The notes beneath the pieces were generated by a model. It was not told where the DNA came from. It searched no databases and saw only the letters and a list, made by a program, of their open reading frames with translations. The position numbers and the translations under genes are program-made. 64,000 bases of DNA from Leptasterias polaris (Eukaryota > Echinodermata > Asteroidea > Forcipulatida > Asteriidae). Every line of letters starts with the position of its first letter. Position 1 is the first letter of the stretch. The stretch covers positions 3,224,001-3,288,000 of the forward strand of contig JAZGTN010000150.1 in the NCBI GenBank assembly GCA_037783415.1. The letters run 5' to 3'. This document shows positions 1 to 9,890 of this stretch, piece after piece.

Positions 1-1596
1 GAATCAAAATGGCTCATGAACTTTCACATTTATGCGGGGAATCATCGAAACTGCTTTTTACTTAAATGTGTACGTACAAAAAACGAAAAAATGTTTTGAC
101 TGCGCCTAGACTTTAAGGGTGTTCCTTGAAGTGCCATGCAAACTCTAACTGGTTTTAGTTTGCTGTAAACAATCAGAGCATATCGATCGAAACGTCTAGT
201 GGTTACAGTAGCGCAGCAAAGACGGTGTTCCTCTGGGACTTGAGCCTTAAAAAACACCACACACAACATTAAAAAAAACAGCGTTAAAGAGAGACGACAA
301 TGCTGCAAGGAGCCGTCGCCTAGAAAACGTCATCATCAACCATTTTATTGCAGTTTTCAGGTTGTTTGCATTTTAGTTGACATGATGGGTGGCTCGTGCA
401 TAAAGCGCTCTTCTTTCACCAGTGTGACACTAGTTCGATTTCTGGCTAGGGCCACAAAAATGTGCAATGGTTCTCTCCTGTGCATGCCACGAGGGCTTTT
501 CTCCGGGACAAAAAACCCCAAAAACTTTCAATCTCTGGCAGTGCTCCGTGGTCATACGCCAATGGCGCCATTACATGCATGCGGCTAGAACAGAGTAAGT
601 ATGATTAGCCTCTTCGGAATTGATTAATGGTATCTTTATTAGAAGTTAAGCTTTTTTTGAATGAGACCAACCCTTTAACGCGGCCTATGATTGTTTCACG
701 CACCTGTAAGTAGAGTGTTTACCCACTCCATCGCCCTTCTTTATGCTCCATTTCGCCGGGCAACCAACACGAGTCGATTTAATACGTGCTGAGTCATCGA
801 CGAGCAGGGATGGTTGATGTTTGATATTGACTTGCTGTGTGATGAGGCAGTCGGGGCCTGATTTAAACAACTTATCGGATAGTACAAGTTGGTTCATTTT
901 GCTTGATTCGCACTAAGTTGTCATCGTTGTTTATTGATTCAACATCGAAGCTATCAAACAGTGTGTGTCATTGCACATAATATAGCACTGATGCTGAGCG
1001 GGGATGGGAAGTTAGGGTACTTTGACAGGCAGAATCTTACAGATAAACAAAACTAATTCTCTCTTACGTTTTTTTCTCAGTTCCCCGTGACACAATATCA
1101 ATTTGATTACAAAATAGCGCGCAACCAAGAGTCTTCCCAAGGAAAGGGTGATTTTAAAATAAGTATTCACAACACTTTCAAAGTTAAGGCCTAAGTTGAA
1201 CGTTTATATTAGAGTATTCGCCAAGTCCAAATGCTAAGAATTTGCTACCCTCGTTTATACCTTGATCGTCCTGTAAGTAAAGAATCTGTGGAGGCTGGAT
1301 ACGTTTTCGCTGGTATTCTGTATGCAGCTGGTATTATAAATTCGGGTGTAACCGGAGATCAGGCACCTTTTATAGTATAAATCATCATTTGTTTTTCGGA
1401 AGAGTACATTCAATTTTGTTATATTTTGATTTGCAGCAAATACATCCCCAATATGTGGACATTCTTTCAGATTGGGTAGTTATGAAGCACGCGGGCAGAG
1501 TCCCCTTATATTCTGAAGTTGTCACATGCGTTCGTTTGGACGCAGCATTATAAGCACCAGTTACTCCCCGCATGCATAGATAGATAAACGTGGGAG
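1..1596. other. No gene or element recognised
   Basis: The stretch is AT-rich. Its reading frames are all under 90 codons and show no recognisable motif. I see no splice-compatible chain of exons and no terminal inverted repeats. Confidence 0.5.
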
Positions 1597-2494
1597 CGTT
1601 ATATAGGTTTTCTCGGTCAATTTCGGCAAATGAGCAGCCAATTTAACCACCACGCTATTCTATTTCGCGCGAAATCGAATGCTACTAAAAAGGGTCATTC
1701 GATTTCGTTTTATGACTAGTCAAATGTACTGTTGCGTCATTCGATTTAACAAAATAATCATTCAATTTAACGATTCATCAAAGCAGCATTCAAATTCGCC
1801 GGAGCTTTTTGAGGCGTGTGTTTAGTCATTCAAATTCATTTTTGGGCAGTCATTTCTGTAACTTGTGCAATCTAAAAAACGCTTTGTTAATAAGGCATAT
1901 ACGGTTCACTTATTTGCACTTGAGTCACTTTGTACTTCGAAGACGAGCTTTTTGCTACAGTTTTACACGCATATTTCAATAAGTTTGCAGCTTGTGGTAC
2001 AACCATACCTAAACATATACGCCAAGATGTCTGGCACGCCAACAGATTGATGGTTGAGGAAGAAACAACATAAACAACAAAAACCAGGAAAAACATAAAG
2101 AAACACCCCATTCAAACACAATACAAAATTAGGCCAGTTAACCAATAAAGATCCCCCCGAAAAAGAATATAGGAGAAAACAGAAGAAAAAACATCATGGG
2201 CCCCATGTAAAGCCCCCTGGAACCATAAATAAAGAAAATAAGGTTTGCCTGAATTAAAGTGAAGATACGAAACAGTTGCCTAATACAGATTATCTGTTTA
2301 TTCGTATTTCTTTAGTCGTACTTATTTGAATTCTCATTTAGCGAAATTGATTGCCTCTTTACGAAATTGAATGCCCGAATTCTGAATTTGAAACGCAGTA
2401 ACAACTGGAGAGGCAAAATAGCTTTAATTCGAACGCACGAAAATGAAATCGGCTGCTCATTTGCCGAAATTGACCGAGAAAACCTATAGTAACG
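1597..2494. mobile_element. TIR element of about 0.9 kb with internal short repeats
   Basis: The ends are inverted copies of about 48 bp. The left arm (1597-1646) reads CGTTA, then TATAGG, then TTTTCTCGGTCAATTTCGG and CAAATGAGCAGCC. The right arm (2446-2494) is its reverse complement with very few differences. Inside, a 10-bp motif CATTCRATTT or a close variant recurs at about 1696, 1738, 1759, 1788 and 1830, and again on the other strand near 2340-2380. No transposase-like reading frame is visible; the frames inside are short and unrecognised. It is best read as a non-autonomous DNA transposon or fold-back element. The target-site duplication is unclear, so its superfamily is not assigned. 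Confidence 0.75.
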
Positions 2495-3701
2495 AGAGTT
2501 TGCCACTTGTTAAAGTAGCCACAACTTATAAACAGCACGACGGAAACTCTCTGCTTTAAGTGTTCACATCGATTCGGAAATGATCGACTTGATATTCCAA
2601 ATATAACCCTTTTTTCCAAGAAGTTAAAAAACACAAAGGTGCTATTCACAATCGAAGGCAGCAGCTTTTATGTTACATCCCCTAATGCAATTTGAACAGC
2701 AGAGCAGCTTCCGGAAAATGTTTACTCTTCGATTGTGGAAGGAGATCGACTCTTTCATAATTGTTACGAGGATTTGTTAAAAGCCTTCCTACTGTTGTTT
2801 GTCATTCATGGTTGTCGAGGCGAGAGTGGCAATAAATACCGCTCTTACCTCCCCGAAGAGAACTTTACCTGTGCTGATGCAGTTCCCCTGATTCACTTAA
2901 CAAACCGTCCCCCCTTTTATCGGCTGAAGTTTCTGCTCCGGACCAATCCCTAGCGAACTGGGACCGTGTCATTTTTGAAAGGCAGCTTGTAGGAGTCCTT
3001 TGGTAATCTGGACGTCTTCGGCGTATTGGGAAAACGTCCCTTAATGTGGTCTTTGCTAACCCCAAAAATTAGTCTTAAACGCAGTTGGATTGTAGAACGG
3101 GGAAAAAACTGTCCGTGTAAGACATGTATTGAGAGCGAGGAAAGGACTATTGAATTAAACTGAGATTCGACTTCGGGAATCTTATTTTTGACATAATGTG
3201 ATCTAAAATTAGTGTCAAATAGTTCGCAATAACCTTGCTCTTCACAAATGCTAATGTTGTTGATAGCACAGAAGTTACCATTCATTAAATATAATATTTA
3301 GTGTAATCGAATAAAAGCATTCGATTGACAATTCGCAAAACCAATATCCTCGAGGGAGACTGTGTTTCAGTGGATAGTCTTTCCTCAAGACGATTAATTT
3401 GTGCCAGTGCTAGATTTGTATAACCGTGAAGCTAGATTTGACACCTGACTTGTTTTAATACTTACCGCTTCTCGTACAAATATCTGCAACTACTGAAATT
3501 TCATTGGAATAGATAATGCAAATGGTGGTACAGTGCTGGCAAATTCTACAGGAAAACAATTGTCACGGTGTGTAAAAACGGTTGTTTGTATGAATGATTG
3601 CTTATGTATACATTGCCTAAATCCATGCAAAGAATCTATAAGCATCCATTTTACCAGGAAAGCTGTTATTGGAAGGTCAGTCCTTTTCATATGTACAGAT
3701 G
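2495..3701. other. No gene or element recognised
   Basis: Only short reading frames (up to 111 codons, minus strand at 2950-3285) are present and none resembles a known family. One 11-bp inverted pair (CACAATCGAAG at 2647 and its complement at 2727) is too short to call. Confidence 0.45.
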
Positions 3702-3980
3702 AAAGGGTGTAAACAACATTGGTAACATTCAAATCTTATGTTCACAGGTTTTCACATTGTATATGAAAATGGTTATGGTGGAAAACTTCCCTTTAATTGC
3801 TATAGTTTCAGAGTCCAAAACCCTGACTGAAAATAGTGAAAAAGTGATGGGTTTGTTCACTATTTTCCCTTGACTCCGATGAGACTGAGCTTAAACTTCC
3901 ACAGGTTTGTTATTTCATGTGTCGAGTCACACAATGCAAATAATGGTTATTGACAATACTGGTGTTGTTCGCGTGCTTTT
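3702..3980. mobile_element. MITE family D, copy 1 (diverged)
   Basis: It starts AAAGGGTGTAAACAACATTG followed by GTAA and ends with an inverted relative of that sequence (about 3950-3980). The interior shares long stretches with the copies at 24586-24958 and 55379-55706, notably the ATGTTCACAG segment, CTTGACTCCGATGA, and CACAGGTTTGTTATTTCATG. The flanking TTAA seen in the other copies has decayed here. No coding capacity. Confidence 0.7.
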
Positions 3981-5104
3981 TACATATGGAACAAGCGACT
4001 GATATTTGGGTACATTAGAGTGAAATTGATAATTACCATGCACATCGACACATTGTTTCAATACTGACGTTAACGACAAAGAAACAAAAACATAAATGGA
4101 CAGTCAATTACATCAATGGGCTATTATAAAGCAATCACTTAAAAGCAACTGGTTTCACTTCGTCAAATGGTGACTCCTGAGATTGCAACAACTGTATTAG
4201 ATCATAATTATGGTGGGTTCCCCATATACCACGTTACCTTTGTTTACAGAAATGGTGACTATATACATTCTAATGCATTTCCTGACGGGCAAGATACTAC
4301 ACAGGCCATATGGGAAAATTTACATTTTGTGTCATAATTTTCACATAAATTCAATAGTCACAAAAGCAACTGCTGTACAGCTTTTGAGATGTCCCCCCTT
4401 TCTTCATATCAAAAGTTGAGAACAATTAGACAGTGCTATCTCCATAAAATATCAGATTGATTGTTTTCATCCATTGAGCTGCGTACAAACTGTGCCTGCA
4501 GGAAGTCCAGGCTCTGTGGCTCTTTTGTAAACATGTCACAGCCTCACAGGTCACATGGTCTATAGGAATCCGTTATTATTGTGGGCTATTCTAGAAGTTG
4601 TCCACAGCCGTCCACGAAATGCCTGGTCTGTAGGCCAGTCGCCGAGATTAAACAAGAATCCATGGAAAACACATTTTTAAAATTATTTGGAAAGTGCGCT
4701 TTATAAGTCTTACTTAATAATGTTATTACTACAAGCTTCTGATAACGTTGGCTAATAATAACAGGCAACCTATAAGGCAGTTCCAAACAAATTATCAAAG
4801 CACTTTAGGTTCATTACTTCAATTTCGCATTTGAAGCTTTTATATTCAAAGCTTTGAATGATGTAACAAGTAGGAACTGACAAGATTTATCGAGTAAAAT
4901 ATCTCCTGCGAGAAGTCTTGGTCCTGTGAGACGAACCGGGGTTGAGATGCATTGGAATCTTCAGGTTTTCAAGTGAGATCAACGCGTTGTCAGGAGATTG
5001 GTTAAGGATCCGGTTTAGGCGGAAATGTTGCACGCCGTCTTTGACCATTGAAGCATCATGCATGAATAGGCTTGTGTGTTCACTGAGGTGTGAGTCAGGT
5101 CGAT
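3981..5104. other. No gene recognised
   Basis: Short, unrecognised reading frames only. The part from about 4918 (GAGACGAACCGGGGTTGAGA) may be the decayed left side of the family B element that follows. Confidence 0.4.
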
Positions 5105-5345
5105 GAGCAGGTCTCGAAAACTGGTTTAAAAAAATGAGATTTTAACTGAGATTCTGAGTGAAGTTTGACCCGGTCAGGTGGATGCCACGCAGGTGACTAG
5201 CAAGTCTTGAAAACTTGTTAAAAATTGGAAATTTACTCGGATTCTGCGTCAGCTTGACAAGGGTCATACTGACCGAGAAATGTGCCAGACCCCACATGGC
5301 CCAGAATCAAGGTCATTTCTGACCTCTGAGATTTTAGGGTGTATA
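5105..5345. mobile_element. MITE family B, copy 1 (partial)
   Basis: It contains the family B hallmarks: TTTGACCCGGTCAGG, TTCTGCGTCAGCTTGAC, GGTCATACTGACCGAGAAAT and a 3' end GATTTTAGGGTGTA. Two related halves (about 5108-5165 and 5203-5255) repeat the sequence GTCTYGAAAACTKGTTWAAA. The perfect palindrome GGTCATACTGACC lies at 5262-5274. The left terminus is not clear. Confidence 0.65.
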
Positions 5346-6608
5346 AGTTAAAGCTTTGCATCATTTGACATTTAGGATGAAGAGGAACAGAGTGCAGTGT
5401 TTGAAATTTCAAGACTCATCTCACATCTAGTGATCAATTTCATTAAACTGCTTAAAGCACAACAGTAGCTAAGCAACAACAAAACAATGATAAGGAGATA
5501 CCAGAATAAGGTTTCCACAGCCAAATTACCATTTCACTATAGTTCCATCTGTGACTGGTATCCCGATAATGTGATGCTTAGCAGAAGAAAAAAAATATCA
5601 GTTATTATATAGCGCAATTCCAAAAATGATCATTGCGCTTTACAAACAAACAAAAACATCAGCAATGTGAACACACTAAAATCAGAAAACACAGAGCTGA
5701 TGTGAGCTGCAACCTGGCGCATCACCATCTTACATTCAAAAGCACTTCTTTCAAAAAGTGTAGAAAGTCAGATAGAGATTCTACTACAGGCTCCAAAGCT
5801 GGCATATGTTTGTGTGTAATTCTACCACAAATCACACATTTCATCGTTCAAAACCATTACTTATGATAGAAACGTTTAATTCTGAGAATACCTTAGTCTG
5901 TGAAGAGCGTGTACATGTACAAGTCGAGTCTATTAATTAAACTTTAGTTAAATCTTTATAATCAAAGAAGCACTAGCTCAATGCAATTCCTATGGGATTC
6001 TGGTAATCAGTGGAGCCAGTTCGGTTGAAGTGGGCGTGGCTCACAAAGGAAAAGGGCTACGTCACACTTACGGACAGGATAGACCATTATTATGTAACGG
6101 TTACAGCGCGTTACAAAACATCAGACTTTCGGTTTGCTCTACAAGATATCTTGTTATATAGGCTATCATCAATTCAAAAGATAAAATTACAACATAAGAA
6201 ATTACAGAACAGAGTTATCGATGGATCACGAGTGGTTTGAACGAACGCATAACAAAGGACAAGACAGTACAGAATTTAATCCAAAGAAAACAGTTCAATG
6301 TGAAAGCTCACTGAAACTTAAACGTTTACACCGGTGCCCATTATTCAGAGAAATATTCCCGTCTAAAACACATGTAGTGTCAAGCCGGGCGGAAACAGCA
6401 CTTTGATGACCCTACAAATCACACAGTTGCCAGATTGCAACAATCAGAGTAGGCTCGGTGTGATCGAAATTCCTGACAAAACACACAGCTGCAGCGTTTC
6501 GTCGTTCTAACTTTCTAATTCTCCCCCCCCCCCCGAACGTGACCGCCAATTTTGATGAAGGTTTTCACAGGTTAGACGTTTATCACCGCTGTTTGCACAG
6601 CCAAGTGT
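5346..6608. other. No gene recognised; possible SINE or LINE tail near 5607-5640
   Basis: Around 5607-5640 the minus strand reads GTAAAGCGC, a spacer, then GCGCTATATAA. This resembles the tail of the SINE at 21617-22038 (AAAGCGCTATATAAGAAC). The rest shows only short unrecognised reading frames and a C12 tract near 6523. Confidence 0.35.
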
Positions 6609-6634
6609 GCGACACGCGGTTTGCGCGCATGCGC
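6609..6634 (+). promoter_or_regulatory. NRF1-like GC motif, left copy of an inverted 26-bp pair
   Basis: The 26 bp include GCGGTTTGCGCGCATGCGC. The core GCGCATGCGC is the palindromic NRF1-type consensus often found in promoters. The same 26 bp, with one difference, occur inverted at 8436-8461. The site lies about 150 bp upstream of the exon at 6782, with a CATATTCATTAAG stretch between. It may be a promoter element, or part of a terminal inverted repeat that brackets 6609-8461. Confidence 0.5.
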
Positions 6635-6781
6635 GAGAATTCTGCGAGGTCATGGGAAATGCATATTCATTAAGCGTGTGACCTCTAGGTAATATATTAT
6701 ACAACAATGAAATAGAGAACAAAACTTCTACTTTCTTCTTGCCATTTAATTTTGTGTACTTTTGATTTTTCAATCACACAG

Positions 6782-7473
6782 GAAATGAACATCAAAAAAA
6801 TAACAGAAGCAGTAATTGTGGAAGTGGGAAAACTTTGTCCAGCCAAATTGAGCAAAGCGAGTACCATTGTTCACAACTTCTCTACTGTATTCTCCTTGTT
6901 CTCTAACTGTCACAACAAGTACAACAAGGTGGTATACTTCAGTGATAATGATATCACAGACCTTGGTGAGTTTCTTGTTGAATATTTAACATGTCAATGA
7001 ATGCAATGGTGAAAAAAAACTAACAATGGAAAATTACACAAAAATTTTAGGTTGCACAGCATTCTTAAGATACAAATAAAAACACTACCTACCACATGTG
7101 AGTGTTAAACTTTAGTCTTTCTCTCTTAGACGAAAGCATCAAGCTCTTCATGGACTACTTCCGCACCACGTTCCCCACCAAGACCATTCCCCCCAAAATG
7201 CATATGCTCGAGGACCATGTCTGTCCGTTCATTCGCAGCACGAAGCATGGTTTAGGGCTGCTTGGTGAACAGGGGGGAGAGTCAATGCACGCTGCATTCA
7301 ACATTCTAAACAGACGATTCAACGGTGCCAAAAATACTTCAAAACAGAATCCCAACCTTCACAAACTCCTCTGCGTCATGCGGGAACATCATCTGTGCGT
7401 CAACCCATCCATAAGAAGTCTCTGTCCCAAGTCACGACCACGCAAGCGCCGCTCACAACCTGACAAGTCATAA
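6782..7473 (+). CDS. Two terminal exons of a repetitive protein family with HMLEDH and GEQGGESMHA motifs
   Basis: Exon 1 (6782-6965) follows a pyrimidine-rich tract and CACAG. It ends in a strong donor, CTTG|GTGAGT. Exon 2 (7130-7473) follows CTCTCTTAG. The 164-bp intron is phase 1 and splicing keeps one open frame: the last base of exon 1 plus AC makes an Asp codon before ESIKLFMDYF. The product reads NIKKITEAVIVEVGKLCP, a CHNKYNKVVYFSD segment, then PKMHMLEDHVCPFIR and GLLGEQGGESMHAAFN, then a CVMREHHLCVNPSIRSLCP segment and a basic tail RPRKRRSQPDKS before TAA. I recognise this C-terminal signature from multicopy, probably transposon-related proteins of invertebrates and fish, but I know no accepted name or function. 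Upstream exons are not visible in the window, so this is a 3' fragment or pseudogene. A polyadenylation signal follows the stop by 45 bp. Confidence 0.65.
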
Positions 7474-7517
7474 AAGAAGGTACATAGCTTTGATAACACC
7501 TTAACAAAATCCAAGGG

Positions 7518-7523
7518 AATAAA
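7518..7523 (+). terminator. AATAAA polyadenylation signal
   Basis: AATAAA lies 45 bp after the TAA that closes the 6782-7473 reading frame. It is on the same strand and at a normal distance for a short 3' untranslated region. Confidence 0.45.
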
Positions 7524-7766
7524 ATATCTGTAGAAGTAGCCAAGTCTGAATGTACTATTAATTTGTCAGAAGAACATTGTAACTGACATGAATTTATAGC
7601 ATTACTACTCATCAGGTCGTGTGATGTGTTATTTAAATGCTTGTGTATGTATATTGAACTGTTTTCATATTTATACTAGGCTTAGGATAATTAAAGATAT
7701 AAAATGAACTTAAAAATTGTTGACTATTTTTCTGTAGGCCTATATATAAAGCTATAGTAAGTATAA

Positions 7767-7810
7767 TATTTACCCAGTCAGTTTCCCTTGCTTGTGGTTT
7801 ATTATTTGAA
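7767..7810 (+). repeat. Orphan SINE tail fragment
   Basis: The segment TTTACCCAGTCAGTTTCCCT followed by GTGGTTTATTATTTGA matches the body of the SINE at the right edge of the window (complement of 63861-63897), apart from a 4-bp insertion (TTGC) and few other changes. No tRNA-like head lies upstream, so the copy is 5'-truncated or shares only this module. Confidence 0.7.
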
Positions 7811-8133
7811 GTATAATATGTCTAACATTTAATAATGGAACCCCAAATAGCACAAACATTAAAAAGTCAAACGTAGGACCAACATTACACGTTGATAGCC
7901 AAGGCACACCGTGTCTTAAATAGAAAATTCATTAACAACAGCGAAAACGCGACCACGGTGTGTGTAAACAACCCTTTTCTAATGGCTGTCCACGAGGCTC
8001 CATTGAGGTTTGCTCAGTGTTAATTATCATGTACGTGTTCACAATGAGTCAGTCTTCCCTCCTGAGCTTGTTTTTTCAACAAGAAAACTCATGATCGACC
8101 CATAAAAACGCCAACAAAGGTACCAATAATTAC

Positions 8134-8243
8134 CTTGTTCCTCGATCCATCAAAAGCTGGCGGATCGTGACGATTTTTTGGTGTAGTTTGAAGATCGGCT
8201 GTGCACCCAGGACATCGACAAACGATGCCATGCCCGATGCCAT
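8134..8243 (-). CDS. Candidate first coding exon, 36 codons plus 2 nt, unrecognised product
   Basis: On the minus strand an ATG at 8243 opens MASGMASFVDVLGAQPIFKL, continuing HQKIVTIRQLLMDRGT. The frame then runs into AAG|GTAATT, a good splice donor, with an in-frame stop directly inside the putative intron. Upstream on the same strand are a TATA-like TATTTAAAG at 8318-8327, a CRE-like TGATGTCA at 8337-8344 and an NRF1-like site at 8436-8461. The exon is GC-richer than its surroundings and its residue use looks coding. I do not recognise the protein and cannot place the next exon, which would lie below 8134. It may be a real gene start, or belong to the same element as the + strand exons at 6782-7473. 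Confidence 0.45.
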
Positions 8244-8317
8244 TGTCTCCCCCAGCTCGAGCTAGCTAGCTCTCTATCAAAGTATGACCTTTATTGAATA
8301 TTCATGAGACCGTCTTG

Positions 8318-8461
8318 CTTTAAATACGAGGTCGAATGACATCATCCGGTTTTGGTCGACAACAACAAATGCAATCGTGTTTACTCGAGAAACCAAACCT
8401 TACCACGAGAGGGCGCTAGATAGAACTAAAAATCAGCGCATGCGCGCAAACCGCTTGTCGC
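8318..8461 (-). promoter_or_regulatory. Promoter-like cluster upstream of the 8243 ATG
   Basis: Read on the minus strand: an NRF1-like GCGCATGCGC inside 8436-8461, then a CRE-like TGATGTCA (8337-8344), then GTATTTAAAG (8318-8327) about 75 bp before the ATG. The order and spacing fit a polymerase II promoter. This is inferred from motifs only. Confidence 0.4.
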
Positions 8462-8520
8462 TCTTCAAGTAGCGGTGTTATGGTGTGTTGATTATGGAGG
8501 CAATGTTATACTGTCCCTTC

Positions 8521-8645
8521 AACGGCGCACCCGGGGGGGGGGGTCGGGGGCTCAGAGCCCCAGGGGGCTTCGCCCCTGGACCCCACCCAATACATTGGTT
8601 TGAGCCCCCCCCCCCCCCTCTCCCCCAAAAAACCCACAAAAAACA
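8521..8645. other. G/C homopolymer-rich stretch
   Basis: Runs of 11 G and 15 C flank a segment CAGGGGGCTTCGCCCCTGGA that folds on itself. The short reading frames across it are proline- or glycine-rich artefacts of the runs. Confidence 0.6.
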
Positions 8646-8940
8646 CCATAATCCTGTGTGCGCCGTTGTGTCCCTTTATGGTTTGTGGCTTCTTGGGTAT
8701 TGATAGTGGTGTTGAAGTAATTGTAAATCATTGTCAGGTTGCACGAGCATGACACATGCATAAATCATCGAACACGCCTCCTCGAGCCAACACTTTGACA
8801 TCAGTTTACGCATTATTTGGAAAGGGGTATCAATCTTTATATACACCTGACGTAGATTCTGCCTTGTGGTTAGCTAGGGCACGTCACATGATAAGTCTTT
8901 TTGCTAGAAAACCGCCGAGCGAACGCGATGAACTACACCC

Positions 8941-9118
8941 GTAGGAACAACCAGTCTACTATACCCGTATAGCAACCAATGTACAATAACCGTACGAAGC
9001 AATCATATAGCAACCATTGCATTATACCTGTTGCAACTAATGCATTGAAATTGATTTGTACTTAACCCTCATCAACCAGCGTTAAATACCAATGGCAACC
9101 AATGTACTATACCTGTCG
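8941..9118 (+). repeat. Degenerate repeat built on AGCAACCAATGTACTATACC
   Basis: About five imperfect units of AGCAACCAATGTACTATACC followed by YGT recur, for example near 8950, 8971, 9009, 9031 and 9095. An inverted relative is found at 55196-55285, so the unit is dispersed rather than local. Confidence 0.6.
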
Positions 9119-9139
9119 CTTCTGGCGTTTACAAAACAT

Positions 9140-9333
9140 GTGCTCACATTCAGTACCTTATGTGGAACGAGGACAACACCAAACAAGGAAGACAAAAGGT
9201 CTCCCTATGGAAACTTCACAAGAAATGTTGTGTTCAAAGACTATGAAACGATGTTAAGTACAGGGATAAAGGAAAGAACAGTAGAAACCTCCATAAGGAT
9301 GCATTTTTCTGAATGTGTGAAGGTAATGTAATG
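9140..9333 (+). repeat. Dispersed repeat, related to 41440-41720
   Basis: The sequence GTACCTTATGTGGAACGAGG, then TCTCCCTATGGAAA, a GTTGTGTTCAAAG segment, AGGGATAAAGGAA and TAGAAACCTCCATA parallels the segment at 41440-41720 in the same order. The reading frame across it (9092-9331) is not shared in a way that suggests protein coding. Confidence 0.5.
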
Positions 9334-9767
9334 TTTAAACAAAAAGAGTGTGTTAATAAAGTATCATTATGAGGTAACTATAAATAAATAAATAAATAGT
9401 AAACTTGCGGGTACAACCATGTAATAAACTCTTTTGTGGGAGTGTTAGGGTTGTGTATAATCAGGGCGAATTGCAATATAGATCGCCTAGTTTGAAAAAT
9501 CGAGCTAAGTTGAGATTCATAGCATGTGACCTTATCGAGGTCAATGACAACCTATCATTAGCCTGAACATCCGACGTCACAGTCGGGCTCGCGAGTAACG
9601 CCAGATACCTGCCTTGAGCGCCTGGCAGGATCCTTCAAAACGTACCTTTTACCTCGCATCAATTTCACACGGAGAACCGCAGTCCATTCGCACGTACATG
9701 TACATGTACATGTATAAATAATATATATGGTGATCATATTGCGGATATTAAGACAGAGGACCAGTCT
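9334..9767. other. No gene recognised; short ACATGT repeat
   Basis: It contains AAATAAATAAATAAATA (about 9383) and ACATGTACATGTACATGT (about 9696-9715). The region 9540-9690 is CpG-richer than its surroundings but shows no recognisable exon. Confidence 0.4.
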
Positions 9768-9850
9768 AACCAATCATTGGCTAAGAGCTGTGCGTGGCGC
9801 GTACACACGTTCACGTTTCCGTTATTTGATGGCGGCCAATGCAAGGAGTC
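9768..9850 (+). promoter_or_regulatory. CpG-rich promoter-like segment beside a transposon insertion
   Basis: Two opposed CCAAT boxes (CCAATCATTGG, 9770-9780) are followed by GTGGCGCGTACACACGTTCA and GATGGCGGCC (9828-9837), a YY1-like site that includes an ATG. The inverted-repeat element begins 20 bp later at 9851. This is inferred from motifs; no transcript evidence is available. Confidence 0.3.
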
Positions 9851-9890
9851 TACACTGTAAAAACGGCGCTTAGCGTTTAAACACACACAC

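Noticed and set aside
2312..2649. Overlapping minus-strand ORFs of 64 and 96 codons
   Set aside because: They lie over the right arm and interior repeats of the 1597-2494 element, and neither resembles a transposase.
4820..4862. Palindromic TTTGAAGC.. / ..GCTTTGAA stretch
   Set aside because: Arms are too short and AT-rich to separate from background.
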